DNA from: Dyadobacter sandarakinus | Lineage (GTDB): Bacteria; Bacteroidota; Bacteroidia; Cytophagales; Spirosomataceae | Length of the DNA stretch: 64,000 nt | Assembly (NCBI RefSeq): GCF_016894445.1 | Contig: NZ_CP056775.1 | Coordinates: 3,908,001-3,972,000, forward strand | Reading direction: 5' to 3' | Shown: positions 1-8,733 of the stretch, one piece after another | Numbering within the stretch: position 1 is the stretch's first letter | Layout: the number at the start of each line of letters is the position of its first letter | Translations under genes and position numbers: made by a program | The notes under the pieces: model-generated | What the model was told of the DNA's origin: nothing | Seen by the model: the letters and a program-made list of their open reading frames with translations, nothing else | Database searches by the model: none

Positions 1-262
1 ACAGGCAGCTGATGATAGAATTAGGATTACGCTTATCGAACGTCATAAAATGAATAACGTCCTCTTTGGTAGGTTTTTCGAAGTATTTATAAAAAAGAAA
101 ATGATCCGCCGTAGCAATCAGCAGCGGCTCCCATTGTTCGTCAACATCCGGTGGCAGGTCGAGGGCCAGGTTAAAATTAACTCCTACAAAGCGGGCGTAA
201 TTTTCAGCACGCTCCATGTAACGGTTCATCCAGTAAATTGAATTGGCAACTCGGCTCAGCAT
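1..262 (-). CDS. Alpha-E domain protein (DUF403), N-terminal part
   Basis: The gene begins at an ATG at 260-262 on the minus strand and runs off the left edge, so only about the first 87 residues are visible. The start MLSRVANSIYWMNRYMERAE, followed by a segment like NFNLALDLPP, is characteristic of alpha-E (DUF403) proteins, which are usually about 310 residues. The biochemical role is unknown. In many bacteria the gene is linked to a circularly permuted ATP-grasp protein and a transglutaminase, and the set is thought to act in peptide tagging or ligation. A transglutaminase of the right kind lies 5 kb away (5339-6142). The gene is divergent from the HerA-like gene, across a 215-base gap in which I see no clear promoter for it. 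Confidence 0.85.
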   Translation of the reverse strand, partial: MLSRVANSIYWMNRYMERAENYARFVGVNFNLALDLPPDVDEQWEPLLIATADHFLFYKYFEKPTKEDVIHFMTFDKRNPNSIISCL

Positions 263-477
263 AAACGCAATATTGACTTTAAATATCTAAATCAGAATAA
301 ACATTAGGCGATCAAATCAAAATACCTAATAAAATTTTGCAAATACAAGAACATGCGAAAAGTCCCACATCGTCTTTGAATATTATCATAGGATAAAAAA
401 TCGAAGTGCAACTTGCTTTATGCCGTAAACTTCTAATTTTTGTAAAATAACAATCCATCCCATAAACCGGTATTTCC

Positions 478-2043
478 GTGTCACAAAAAGAAGATTTTGT
501 CGCCGCTATTCAGAAGTCGTACAACACTGCGCAACCTGTGATACACCTCGGCTCCGCCATACTCCATGGTGAGATCATCGGGGAAGCACGGGTGAACCTG
601 CCGCTTCGCATGATGAACCGCCACGGACTGGTAGCAGGTGCCACAGGGTCGGGAAAAACGCGGACTTTGCAGGTATTTGCCGAGCAGCTTTCGGCGGCAG
701 GTGTTCCGGTTTTTATGTCGGACATCAAAGGTGACCTGTCGGGCATTGCACAGCCCGGTAAGGCCAGCGCCATGCTCGAAGAACGCTCCCGGGTACTCGG
801 AACCGTGTTCGAGCCACGCGGATACCCGGTGGAACTTTACTCGCTGAGTGGCGAAAAAGGCGCCCAGATGCGCGCCACCGTGCTCGAATTCGGGCCGATT
901 CTGCTTTCAAAGATCTTTGAGCTGAACGAAACCCAGGCTGGTGTACTCGCGATCCTGTTTAAGTATGCAGATGATAAGGATTTGCCCATGGTCGACCTGA
1001 ATGATCTGAAAAAAGTGCTCAACTACCTGTCCGACGGACCAGGCGCAGCGGAGATCAAGGCGGACTACGGAACAATTTCGTCCGCAACCGCGGGTACTAT
1101 CCTCCGCAAGATCGTCGCCCTGGAACAGCAGGGCGTGTCCACGATTTTCGGGGAAAGGTCTTTTGACATTGACGACCTGATTAATAAAGTAGACGGACAA
1201 GGTGTGATCAGCCTGCTCAATGTATCCGACGTGCAGGACAAGCCTGCATTGTTTTCCACATTCATGCTCAGCCTGCTGGCCGAAATTTACCAGAAACTTC
1301 CCGAAGCCGGCGATCTCGACAAGCCAAAACTGGTCTTCTTCCTGGACGAAGCTCATTTGCTTTTCAAAGATGCTCCCCGCGCTTTTCTGGACCAGATTGA
1401 GCAGGTTGTGCGGCTGATCCGCTCGAAGGGCGTGGGTATCTTTTTCTGTACCCAAATGGCACAGGACATCCCGGTTTCGGTGCTGTCGCAGCTTGGCAAC
1501 CGGGTACAGCATGTGCTCCGGGCATTTACGCCCCAGGACGCGGATGCGCTCAAACAAACAGTTAAAACATACCCGAAATCCAATTTTTATACGATTGATC
1601 AGGTACTTACCACGCTGGGGATCGGGCAGGCACTGATTACCGTCCTGAATGAAAAAGGGATCCCCACCGAGGTTGCTGCCACCCATTTGCTTCCGCCAAC
1701 CTCCGTGATGGGCCCCATGACCCAGGCGGACTATGATAAGCATGTCACCAGCTCAGACCTTTACCTGAAATACAAAGATCCCGTTGACCCGGAAAGTGCA
1801 TACGAAATACTGACGCGCCGCATGGAAGACCATGCAAAAACTGCTGCGGCCCAGCAAGAGGAAAAGGCTACCTCCAAACCGGCAGGAAGGGTCAGGGAAG
1901 AAAAAAGCGTGATTTCAGAAGCACTAAATTCACCCCTCGCCAAGCAGATCGGGCGGGAGGTGGTACGGGGTGTTTTCGGGATGCTTTTTGGTAAAAGTAC
2001 CGGCAGCACGCGCAAAAAGAGTGGTGGACTATTTGGTTTCTGA
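478..2043 (+). CDS. HerA-like ATPase (DUF853 family)
   Basis: This 521-residue protein is a member of the HerA/FtsK-like P-loop ATPases, related to E. coli YjgR. Walker A (GATGSGKT) is at residues 54-61 and is preceded by the family signature MNRHGLVA. A conserved segment SDIKGDLSGIA follows at 81-91, and Walker B (LVFFLDEAH) is at 285-293. The C-terminal 80 residues are charged and low in complexity and end in a Gly/Phe-rich tail. The start is GTG, which places the first residues exactly where family members begin; no Shine-Dalgarno sequence is seen. No NurA nuclease is adjacent, so a role in end resection cannot be argued. The protein is probably cytosolic and its physiological role is unclear. 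The gene converges on the oxidoreductase gene with only 4 bases between the stop codons. Confidence 0.9.
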   Translation: MSQKEDFVAAIQKSYNTAQPVIHLGSAILHGEIIGEARVNLPLRMMNRHGLVAGATGSGKTRTLQVFAEQLSAAGVPVFMSDIKGDLSGIAQPGKASAMLEERSRVLGTVFEPRGYPVELYSLSGEKGAQMRATVLEFGPILLSKIFELNETQAGVLAILFKYADDKDLPMVDLNDLKKVLNYLSDGPGAAEIKADYGTISSATAGTILRKIVALEQQGVSTIFGERSFDIDDLINKVDGQGVISLLNVSDVQDKPALFSTFMLSLLAEIYQKLPEAGDLDKPKLVFFLDEAHLLFKDAPRAFLDQIEQVVRLIRSKGVGIFFCTQMAQDIPVSVLSQLGNRVQHVLRAFTPQDADALKQTVKTYPKSNFYTIDQVLTTLGIGQALITVLNEKGIPTEVAATHLLPPTSVMGPMTQADYDKHVTSSDLYLKYKDPVDPESAYEILTRRMEDHAKTAAAQQEEKATSKPAGRVREEKSVISEALNSPLAKQIGREVVRGVFGMLFGKSTGSTRKKSGGLFGF

Positions 2044-2047
2044 CAGT

Positions 2048-3130
2048 TTACTGAAGATAAACGGTCTTGCCTTCGCTGGCCGATTTTCTCGCTGCTTCGA
2101 GAATTTCGACTACTGTCACATTGACCGGCAAACCGTACAGATCATTCTTTTCGAGCTGCAACCTACCCTGCACAACATCCGCCAGTACTGAAAAAGGGTC
2201 GGTAAACGGATCGGGCCTCGGGGAGATCTTCAATGTTTCTTCGGGCGATTTTTCCGACAGCCGCTGGCGGATTGTGGTGGGATTTACGGCAATGGCGTAA
2301 CCTTTATTGCCGTAAACTTCCATATCCTTGCGGGCAAAAGACCAGTTCCAGGAAGCCTGAATAATGCATTGCGCTTTGGGGTATTGGAGAATGATGGAGG
2401 CTTCGTCGTCTACGTTCTTGTATATATCCGGCTTGTTTTGGTGCGCTACGGCGGTAACAGAGGTGGGCCGCTGACCGTTCAAAAGCCAGGTCATGAGGTT
2501 GGCCCCGTAACATCCGAAGTCGGTGAGTGCACCGGCACCATTCTTTTCAGGGTCGGTTAAAATGGCAAAAAACTCCTTGCTGACCCCGATTTCCTTGGGG
2601 CCCTGATGGCCATCATTGACCATTACCTTCCTGATTTCCCCCAACTTTCCTTCTTCCACAAGCTGCCTGACGTGCTGGTTACTTGCATACCAGGATGTTT
2701 CATAATTTGTCAGCACCTGAATTTGATGTTTTGAGGCCAGCTGTGCAATTTCTTTGGCGTCAGCCAATGTGGTTGCAAGCGGCTTTTCCACCATCACATG
2801 TACTTTCCGGGGAGCACATGCGCGTACTACCGCCACATGGTCGCTGATCGCCCCGAACGCGGAAACTGCCTCAGGCTTTGTTTCTTCCAGCATTTTGGCC
2901 AGGTCATTGTAAAAGAGCTTACGATCGAGCTTGTATTTTCCTGCAAATTCGGCGACGAGCTCCGGGTTGGTTTCATAGATACCTACCAGCTGAATATCTT
3001 TTTTTTCTTTCCGGTTAAAAATCCAGCCCACATGTCCGTGGCTCAGGCCGGCTACTGCAACACGTACAGGAGCTTGGGCAGCTGCTGCAAAGCTCCAAAT
3101 CCCAAAAGTCAACAGGAAGAACCACTTCAT
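2048..3130 (-). CDS. Secreted Gfo/Idh/MocA-family oxidoreductase
   Basis: The 360-residue protein has a Sec signal peptide of about 19 residues ending AAAAQA. A Rossmann start follows (VRVAVAGLSHGHVGW, residues 22-36), and the family motif EKPLAT is at 115-120. The catalytic-region C-terminal fold covers roughly 130-350. Family members use NAD(P) to oxidise or isomerise sugars, inositols or related compounds; the substrate cannot be read from the sequence. The signal peptide is Sec-like, without the twin arginines often seen on periplasmic members that carry bound cofactor. Its start lies 2 bases after the stop of the ceramidase-like gene, so the two are almost certainly co-transcribed. Confidence 0.85.
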   Translation of the reverse strand: MKWFFLLTFGIWSFAAAAQAPVRVAVAGLSHGHVGWIFNRKEKKDIQLVGIYETNPELVAEFAGKYKLDRKLFYNDLAKMLEETKPEAVSAFGAISDHVAVVRACAPRKVHVMVEKPLATTLADAKEIAQLASKHQIQVLTNYETSWYASNQHVRQLVEEGKLGEIRKVMVNDGHQGPKEIGVSKEFFAILTDPEKNGAGALTDFGCYGANLMTWLLNGQRPTSVTAVAHQNKPDIYKNVDDEASIILQYPKAQCIIQASWNWSFARKDMEVYGNKGYAIAVNPTTIRQRLSEKSPEETLKISPRPDPFTDPFSVLADVVQGRLQLEKNDLYGLPVNVTVVEILEAARKSASEGKTVYLQ

Positions 3131-3132
3131 AA

Positions 3133-4485
3133 TCAGGATAATTTATCAATGATATCAATAATGACCTCCTGCAAGTAAGCACCATTGTAAGGACCGTACC
3201 AGTTCATGGTTTTTGTTTCGTAGGAGTCTTTTTCAAAGTATTTATCATGGGTAATATACCCGATATACCCTCCATTAAAGCTGGTTACCATCAGATTCAT
3301 GCCCTTGGTTTTGGCATAGGCATCCAGTCCGGCCACGAGCTCTCCCGAAAAATCGCAGGGCATGCCTACCATAATGATATTGCCTACCCGTAATGCCTTG
3401 ACAAACACGGGATATTCGCCGAAAGCTTTTTTGAATGCCCAGGGCCTGAGGACCAGGTCCATGGTAAGCCGCGGAGAAGGATTGCGCAGAGGCAGCGGCA
3501 ACGTGATCGTTTCCAGGACAGCTCCCCTCGCCGGCTCCTTCACTGCCTTTTCCGAAAGCAATGCCCGCTGGACGCCGTAGGCCTGGTTTTTCATTTCGTC
3601 AAAATCGTCGGTACCCTTTTCGATCGGGGCCATGCTGCCTACTGCTCCGGCCATGTACATGGCGAAGTTGTACCTGCCTTTTTCGAGTGAATCCACCAGC
3701 ACGCCGGGATAATCGCGGGAGAGCACGATATTGCCCGAATTGATAATGGTAGAATGGGCTGCGTACGAACTTAAAATGGCTTTTTTGCCGCTTATGGTTT
3801 CAAAAGCAGCCGAACGTATTTCGGGGTCAATACCGCCTTCATTTCCTACCAGCCTGTTTTTGATGTCCACCGAATCCACCGATTCCATGTAGGTGAGGGT
3901 GGCAGGTTCCAGGTTTTTCTGTGCCGCGGTGACGGCATTGAAGATGGCATCCGATAATCTTTTTACCGTAGCGTCATCATATTTACCCGAAAAGAACAAG
4001 GCTGAAATACCGGTACCCCATGCACCCACGCTGTTGTGGCTGTGGGTAGCACCGAAATACACCTGGTCAAATGGGATATTATCTTTGGTAAGTCGTGGTT
4101 TGAGGCGGCTGATGACGGTAGGCGGTATGATCAGCAGATCGGCCGCAACGATCGCTGCCTGCGTTGTTCCATTGTCGATCACCATGGCGCGCACATACAC
4201 CGAGTCGTGCACGGAAGTATATTCCTTGCCTTTCCGCTTGCCGTAACCGGCCGTGGGGGTGGGAGCCGGCGGAGTAATGTTAACCTTGGCCCACCCTACT
4301 CTGAGGCTGCCGGACATATTGGAAGTATCGGCCTTTACACCCGCAATAAGCTGCTTCCATTGCCTGTAATAAGGCATTTCCTTGTACGGCGTGCGGTCCA
4401 TAGTCGTTACCATGGAACCTATCGCCAGTACCAGCAGCAGCAGCAACACGCCGAGTGCTGATAACAGGATTCTGAAAAATTTCAT
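3133..4485 (-). CDS. Neutral/alkaline ceramidase-like hydrolase, membrane-anchored
   Basis: The 450-residue protein begins MKFFRILLSALG. I chose this ATG because it opens a hydrophobic membrane or signal segment (residues 5-25); an upstream in-frame ATG would add 40 residues resembling nothing. The sequence then enters the N-terminal domain of neutral/alkaline non-lysosomal ceramidases, with VGWAKVNITPP near residue 63 and the histidine motif ATHSHNSVGAWG at 146-157. True ceramidases are 650 residues or more and cleave the amide of ceramide. Shorter bacterial relatives like this one have unknown substrates and lack the C-terminal domain. It probably acts in the periplasm or on the cell surface. 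It forms an operon with the secreted oxidoreductase. Confidence 0.8.
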   Translation of the reverse strand: MKFFRILLSALGVLLLLLVLAIGSMVTTMDRTPYKEMPYYRQWKQLIAGVKADTSNMSGSLRVGWAKVNITPPAPTPTAGYGKRKGKEYTSVHDSVYVRAMVIDNGTTQAAIVAADLLIIPPTVISRLKPRLTKDNIPFDQVYFGATHSHNSVGAWGTGISALFFSGKYDDATVKRLSDAIFNAVTAAQKNLEPATLTYMESVDSVDIKNRLVGNEGGIDPEIRSAAFETISGKKAILSSYAAHSTIINSGNIVLSRDYPGVLVDSLEKGRYNFAMYMAGAVGSMAPIEKGTDDFDEMKNQAYGVQRALLSEKAVKEPARGAVLETITLPLPLRNPSPRLTMDLVLRPWAFKKAFGEYPVFVKALRVGNIIMVGMPCDFSGELVAGLDAYAKTKGMNLMVTSFNGGYIGYITHDKYFEKDSYETKTMNWYGPYNGAYLQEVIIDIIDKLS

Positions 4486-4561
4486 TAAAATCTGATTTGA
4501 GGGTTTGTTTGTAAAGATAAACAGATAACCGATTACTGCACTTGCGGCCGCAGTTTTTACC

Positions 4562-4598
4562 AAAAAACCCGACAATGCGCTGGCAACCGTCGGGTTTG
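4562..4598 (-). terminator. Terminator after the YceI gene
   Basis: A 9-base perfect stem (AAACCCGAC at 4565-4573 with GTCGGGTTT at 4589-4597) is followed on the minus strand by a run of six T. It sits just past the YceI stop codon and before the ceramidase start, so it should end YceI transcription. Confidence 0.8.
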
Positions 4599-4619
4599 AG
4601 GTCAAAATATGGTTGATAA

Positions 4620-5153
4620 TCAGCTTTGGCGCACGAGCTGGATGTTGGCAATGAGCTTAACATCCTCACCGATGACGAGTCCGCCGGCGTCAGTCAGCTG
4701 CATGTAGTTGAGGCCGAACTCCTGCCGGCTGATGCGCCCCTCAACTTCAAAGCCGATGCGCAGCTTACCGTCACCATCGCGCTCACTGCCGCCATACTCG
4801 GCATCGAGCTCAATGGGCTTGGTAATGCCTTTCAGTGTAAGCAAGCCCGAAAGCTTGTAATTATCGCCTTTGACTTTATGAAAATAATTCGATTGGAACG
4901 TGATATGCGGGTACTGCTCGGCATCGAAAAAGTCGGCTGAGCGAAGGTGTTCATCCCGGGTTTCCTGATTGGTGTCAATACTGTTTACATCCAGAGAAAA
5001 ATGAATCTCTGCGTTTTCAAAATCGTTCATATCGGAGGTAGCACCTCCCTCGAAATTGTTGAAAGAACCTGTGATCGTGGAAATTACCAGGTGCTTGATC
5101 TTGAACTGAACATCAGAGTGAATAGGGTCTACAATCCATTTTGTAACTGCCAT
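4620..5153 (-). CDS. YceI family lipid-binding-type protein
   Basis: The 177-residue protein shows the YceI lipocalin-like pattern: WIVDPIHSDVQFKIKHL at the start, GSFNNFEG near residue 29, and the DFFDAEQYPHITFQS segment near 73. YceI proteins are eight-stranded barrels that bind isoprenoid or other lipid-like ligands. E. coli YceI is periplasmic, but this copy has no signal peptide and is probably cytoplasmic, as is common in Bacteroidota. It is a single gene with its own terminator, divergent from the transglutaminase. A small hairpin in its leader (5188-5206) could be an operator or RNA element. Confidence 0.88.
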   Translation of the reverse strand: MAVTKWIVDPIHSDVQFKIKHLVISTITGSFNNFEGGATSDMNDFENAEIHFSLDVNSIDTNQETRDEHLRSADFFDAEQYPHITFQSNYFHKVKGDNYKLSGLLTLKGITKPIELDAEYGGSERDGDGKLRIGFEVEGRISRQEFGLNYMQLTDAGGLVIGEDVKLIANIQLVRQS

Positions 5154-5187
5154 AGGGTTTTCAATTTAAATTCCACAAACATTTGAC

Positions 5188-5206
5188 AAATCCTAAATCA
5201 GGATTT
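5188..5206. promoter_or_regulatory. Perfect 7-base inverted repeat in the divergent promoter region
   Basis: AAATCCT and AGGATTT flank a 5-base spacer, 35 bases upstream of the YceI start, in the 185-base region divergent to the transglutaminase gene. It could be a protein-binding site or a short leader hairpin; no known motif is recognised. Confidence 0.3.
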
Positions 5207-5338
5207 TGGTTGGTAAACGTGTACAATGGGGTTTTAATTCGTATAAAGGCTATATTGTTGGATGTAAAATATGGCATGCAATTTTAAGTCAGTGTATTGA
5301 TTCTCATATTTATCCAAAAAACTAAATCGACTTAATAC

Positions 5339-6142
5339 ATGAAAATGAAGGGAAGAAGCATATTTACGTATGACGTGTATGCGCCCACCACAGTAACGAC
5401 CATGCTCCGGCCCCGCCGGCAGGACGGACAGTCTATCATACAGGAAGGATTTAATGTAGAGCCTTCTGTATCATTTTCGGAATACACGGATTTATACGGA
5501 AATCCCTGCCAGCGGATGATCCTGCCGGTGGGTAAGGTGACGATCACGACGGAAGTACAGGCACAGGTAAACCCTACCAAACCGATTCCGGACCCCAAGC
5601 CGGGCTATATGCTCGTAGGCGACCTGCCCGACAGTGTGATGCATTATATTCTGCCGAGCCGGTATTGCCAGTCGGATTTACATGAAATTAACATGCTCGC
5701 AATGAATATTGCAGGTAATCTGACGCCGGGCTACGATCAGGTGGAGGCGATTCGCACATGGATTCATCAGAATATCAAGTACCAGTACGGTGTGACCAAT
5801 GCCAGCACTACTGCACTGGACGTAGCGCGCAACCGCATTGGCGTGTGCCGTGACTTCACGCATCTGGCCATCTCATTGTGCCGTAATCTTTGCATTCCTA
5901 CGCGCATGACTGTGGGCTATCTGGATCGGCTTAAAGTGATGGATCTGCATGCCTGGTTTGAGGTATACATTGGCGGAGACTGGTACACCTTTGACGCCGT
6001 ACAGGAAAAAACCGACGGCTACCGCATCGAAATCGCCCACGGACGCGATGCTGCCGATGTGGCAATGGTTACCCAATATGGCAATGCAACACTGCAATCA
6101 TTGCATGTGGAGGCGGAGTTGATGGAGGCGGAGGGGAATTAG
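5339..6142 (+). CDS. Transglutaminase-like cysteine protease family protein
   Basis: The 267-residue protein has the transglutaminase core triad: Cys170 in RIGVCRDFTHL, His204 in DLHAWFEVY, and Asp219 in TFDAV. The N-terminal 110 residues form the beta-rich domain typical of bacterial members. No signal peptide is seen. Such proteins hydrolyse or form peptide/isopeptide bonds, and this subgroup usually sits with alpha-E and circularly permuted ATP-grasp genes. Here an alpha-E gene opens the window 5 kb upstream, with unrelated genes between. The ATG chosen lies 7 bases after a TTAATAC sequence, and an in-frame ATG two codons later cannot be excluded. Confidence 0.88.
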   Translation: MKMKGRSIFTYDVYAPTTVTTMLRPRRQDGQSIIQEGFNVEPSVSFSEYTDLYGNPCQRMILPVGKVTITTEVQAQVNPTKPIPDPKPGYMLVGDLPDSVMHYILPSRYCQSDLHEINMLAMNIAGNLTPGYDQVEAIRTWIHQNIKYQYGVTNASTTALDVARNRIGVCRDFTHLAISLCRNLCIPTRMTVGYLDRLKVMDLHAWFEVYIGGDWYTFDAVQEKTDGYRIEIAHGRDAADVAMVTQYGNATLQSLHVEAELMEAEGN

Positions 6143-6160
6143 GGAGAGTAAGGTGTTCTA

Positions 6161-6354
6161 TGGGGTAGTCAGGTTTGGTCAGGTGTTGTTTGGGGTAGTC
6201 AGGTGTTGTCAGGTTTAGTCAGGTGTTGTTTTTTAAGGGGTTAGGAATAAACAAATTTTGATAAATAGACCTATTTACAATAATTCACAACACAAGCACA
6301 CACAACCACATCTGTCAATACCTGACTACACCTGACTAAACCTGACCACCCCAG
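6161..6354. repeat. Periodic TCAGGT inverted-repeat cluster between convergent genes
   Basis: GTCAGGT occurs five times on the plus strand at 6168, 6178, 6198, 6208 and 6218, so on a 10-base period with one slot missed. Its complement ACCTGAC occurs three times at 6320, 6330 and 6340, again every 10 bases. The block from 6161 and the block near 6326-6353 form an imperfect inverted repeat of about 29 bases with three mismatches. It separates the convergent transglutaminase and glycine C-acetyltransferase genes. It may serve as a two-way terminator, a protein-binding array or an extragenic repeat. Confidence 0.75.
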
Positions 6355-6358
6355 CCCC

Positions 6359-7540
6359 CTACACCACCCCCAGCTCCTTCCCTGCTTTTGTGAATGCTGC
6401 TACTGCTTTTTCCAGATGTTCCTGCTCGTGGGCGGCTGAAATCTGGACTCTGATGCGGGCTTTGTCTTTGGGAACGACGGGATAAAAGAAGCCGATCACA
6501 TAAATGCCTTCATCCAGAAGCCGCGCGGCAAATTCCTGGGCGAGCTTCGCATCGTACAGCATGATCGGTACAATAGGATGTTCACCGGGCAAGATGTCGA
6601 AGCCCGCTTCCTGCATGGCTTTGCGAAAATAAGCCGTATTGGTTTCCAGCTTGTCGCGCAGGGCTGTGGATTGGGAGAGCAGGTCCAGTACCTTAATGGA
6701 TGCACCCACGATGGAAGGCGCGAGGGTATTTGAAAAAAGGTAGGGACGCGAACGCTGCCGGAGTATTTCAACGATTTCTTTTTTGGCGGCCGTAAAACCA
6801 CCAGATGCGCCCCCCAGCGCCTTGCCGTAGGTTCCTGTAATGATATCGATCCGCCCCATCACATTCCTGAACTCATGCGTACCCCGGCCCGTCTTGCCCA
6901 GAAATCCGGTTGCGTGGCACTCGTCAATCATCACCATGGCAGAGTTGGCCTCTGCCAGATCACAAATTTTGTCGAGCCTTGCAATGGTACCATCCATAGA
7001 GAACACGCCGTCGGTGACAATCAGGATGCGGCGGCTGCCACGGGCTTCCTGCAAACGTGCTTCTAGATCTGCCATATCATTATGCTTGTACCGGAAGCGT
7101 TTGGCCTTGCACAGGCGTATGCCGTCGATCAGCGAAGCGTGGTTGAGCTCATCGGAAATGATGGCATCCTGCTCATTGAGTAAAGGTTCAAACACTCCAG
7201 CATTGGCGTCAAATGCTGCCGCGTACAAAATACAATCTTCCATCCCCAGGAACTCAGCTGTTTTTCGTTCCAGCTCCTTGTGAATATCCTGGGTTCCGCA
7301 AATAAACCGCACCGACGACATGCCGAAGCCATGCGTTTGGATGGCTTCAATGCCTGCCTTGATCACGTCGGGATGTGATGACAAACCCAGATAATTGTTT
7401 GCACAAAAATTGAGCACTTCCCTCCCGTCTGTCTCAATACTGGCGGACTGCGGGGTGGTGATTACGCGCTCTTTTTTATATAACCCTGCCGAGCGGATCT
7501 CGTCCAGCTCGGATTGAAGGTCGGTTTTGATGGGGTACAT
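6359..7540 (-). CDS. kbl: Glycine C-acetyltransferase (2-amino-3-ketobutyrate CoA ligase)
   Basis: This PLP enzyme of 393 residues converts 2-amino-3-oxobutanoate plus CoA to glycine and acetyl-CoA, the second step of threonine degradation. It belongs to the alpha-oxoamine synthase family. The PLP lysine is Lys240 in GTYGKALGG, and the cofactor-contacting pair is D206/H209 in [10 protein letters not shown]. Full length agrees with E. coli Kbl (398). Close relatives such as serine palmitoyltransferase or BioF are possible, but the adjacent threonine dehydrogenase settles the call. The gene is 70 bases downstream of that dehydrogenase on the same strand, probably in one transcript. Confidence 0.93.
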   Translation of the reverse strand: MYPIKTDLQSELDEIRSAGLYKKERVITTPQSASIETDGREVLNFCANNYLGLSSHPDVIKAGIEAIQTHGFGMSSVRFICGTQDIHKELERKTAEFLGMEDCILYAAAFDANAGVFEPLLNEQDAIISDELNHASLIDGIRLCKAKRFRYKHNDMADLEARLQEARGSRRILIVTDGVFSMDGTIARLDKICDLAEANSAMVMIDECHATGFLGKTGRGTHEFRNVMGRIDIITGTYGKALGGASGGFTAAKKEIVEILRQRSRPYLFSNTLAPSIVGASIKVLDLLSQSTALRDKLETNTAYFRKAMQEAGFDILPGEHPIVPIMLYDAKLAQEFAARLLDEGIYVIGFFYPVVPKDKARIRVQISAAHEQEHLEKAVAAFTKAGKELGVV

Positions 7541-7610
7541 GGTAATGACTGAATGGTTATGTGATTGAATGATTGAATAAGAGAGAGGCTCTTGTCTTGG
7601 CTTATGATAA

Positions 7611-8570
7611 CTAGCGCTTTATGCTGAGATCCTTTTTCCTGAGTTCCCTGATCATTTCCTCTGTCATTTTGTCGAGGGTATAGGAAGGACGCCAGGACCA
7701 GTCTTTTCTGGCTATGGAATCGTCGATGTGGCTGGGCCAGGAGTCAGCGATTTTTTGCCGGAAGTCGGGGTTGTATGTGATGGTGAAGTCGGGAATAAAC
7801 TTTTGGATGCTGGCAGTAATTTCCGCAGGCGAGAAGCTCATTCCGGCCAGGTTGTAGCTGGTACGCACAGTAATATCCTCCCTGGCAGCCTCCATCAGTC
7901 TTATGGTAGCGTCCATGGCGTCGCTGATATAGATCATCGGCAGGGTTGTATCTGGATTCAAAAAACATTCAAATGCCTCCCCTTTTACAGCTTTATGGTA
8001 GATATCGACGGCATAGTCAGTAGTTCCGCCGCCGGGCATAGACTGGTGCCCGATGATGCCAGGGTATCGCAGCGAGCGGATGTCCAGGCCGTATCGTTTG
8101 AAGTAGTAGTCAGACCAGTTTTCGCCGGCTGCCTTGCTGATGCCGTACACGGTGGCTGGTTCGAGGTATGCCCACTGACCCGGCTCATTTGAAATGTGGG
8201 CTCCGAACACTGCGATCGAGCTGGGATAAAATACTTTTTCCACTCCGCGCTCCCGCGCTGCTTCCAGCACATTAAAGTACGTGCCCATGTTCACCTGCCA
8301 GGTTTTCATCGGTTCCTGCTCACCTCTGGCAGAAAGAATGGCCGCAAGGTGGTATACCTGCGTGACCTTGTTTTTGGAAACGATCTGCGCCAGTGAAGCG
8401 GCATCTGTCACATCCAGCTTCTCAAAACGCCCGGCTGCTGTCTCCGGCTCTCTGATATCTGTGGCAATCACCTGATCGTCGCCGTAAATACCTCTGAGAT
8501 AGCCCGTAAGCACCGAACCAATCTGACCATTGGCACCGGTTACCAGGATACATTCGCGTTTCAACTTCAT
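7611..8570 (-). CDS. L-threonine 3-dehydrogenase, short-chain epimerase type
   Basis: The 319-residue protein belongs to the extended short-chain dehydrogenase family. The NAD motif TGANGQIG is at residues 11-18 and the catalytic pair Tyr142/Lys146 is in [10 protein letters not shown]. It resembles the UDP-galactose epimerase-like threonine dehydrogenases of psychrophilic Flavobacterium and animals rather than the zinc-dependent E. coli Tdh. It oxidises threonine to 2-amino-3-oxobutanoate with NAD. The downstream glycine C-acetyltransferase gene supports this over a sugar epimerase role. It is divergent from an Lrp/AsnC regulator, the likely controller. Confidence 0.87.
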   Translation of the reverse strand: MKLKRECILVTGANGQIGSVLTGYLRGIYGDDQVIATDIREPETAAGRFEKLDVTDAASLAQIVSKNKVTQVYHLAAILSARGEQEPMKTWQVNMGTYFNVLEAARERGVEKVFYPSSIAVFGAHISNEPGQWAYLEPATVYGISKAAGENWSDYYFKRYGLDIRSLRYPGIIGHQSMPGGGTTDYAVDIYHKAVKGEAFECFLNPDTTLPMIYISDAMDATIRLMEAAREDITVRTSYNLAGMSFSPAEITASIQKFIPDFTITYNPDFRQKIADSWPSHIDDSIARKDWSWRPSYTLDKMTEEMIRELRKKDLSIKR

Positions 8571-8733
8571 AGTGACATTCCATTTAGATCTCTGGCAAAT
8601 TTGACAAAACAGCCTACTAATTTCAATTTATAGGACCATTTGCAGTAAATATTACCAGACATCACCAACTCGGGAGTAAGATTTCCTGCAAAAAGATTTA
8701 ACTTGATCCTATCACAGAAAATATTATTGCACC

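Noticed and set aside
907-1743. A 278-codon open frame on the minus strand inside the HerA-like gene
   Set aside because: It lies wholly inside a well-supported gene, has no family resemblance, and its composition follows from the codon pattern of the plus-strand gene.
4486-4605. A 40-residue N-terminal extension of the ceramidase-like protein
   Set aside because: It would place the signal segment internally and run through the terminator hairpin of the YceI gene.
6161-6354. The repeat cluster as a CRISPR array
   Set aside because: The unit is only 7 bases on a 10-base pitch, with no spacers and no cas genes nearby.
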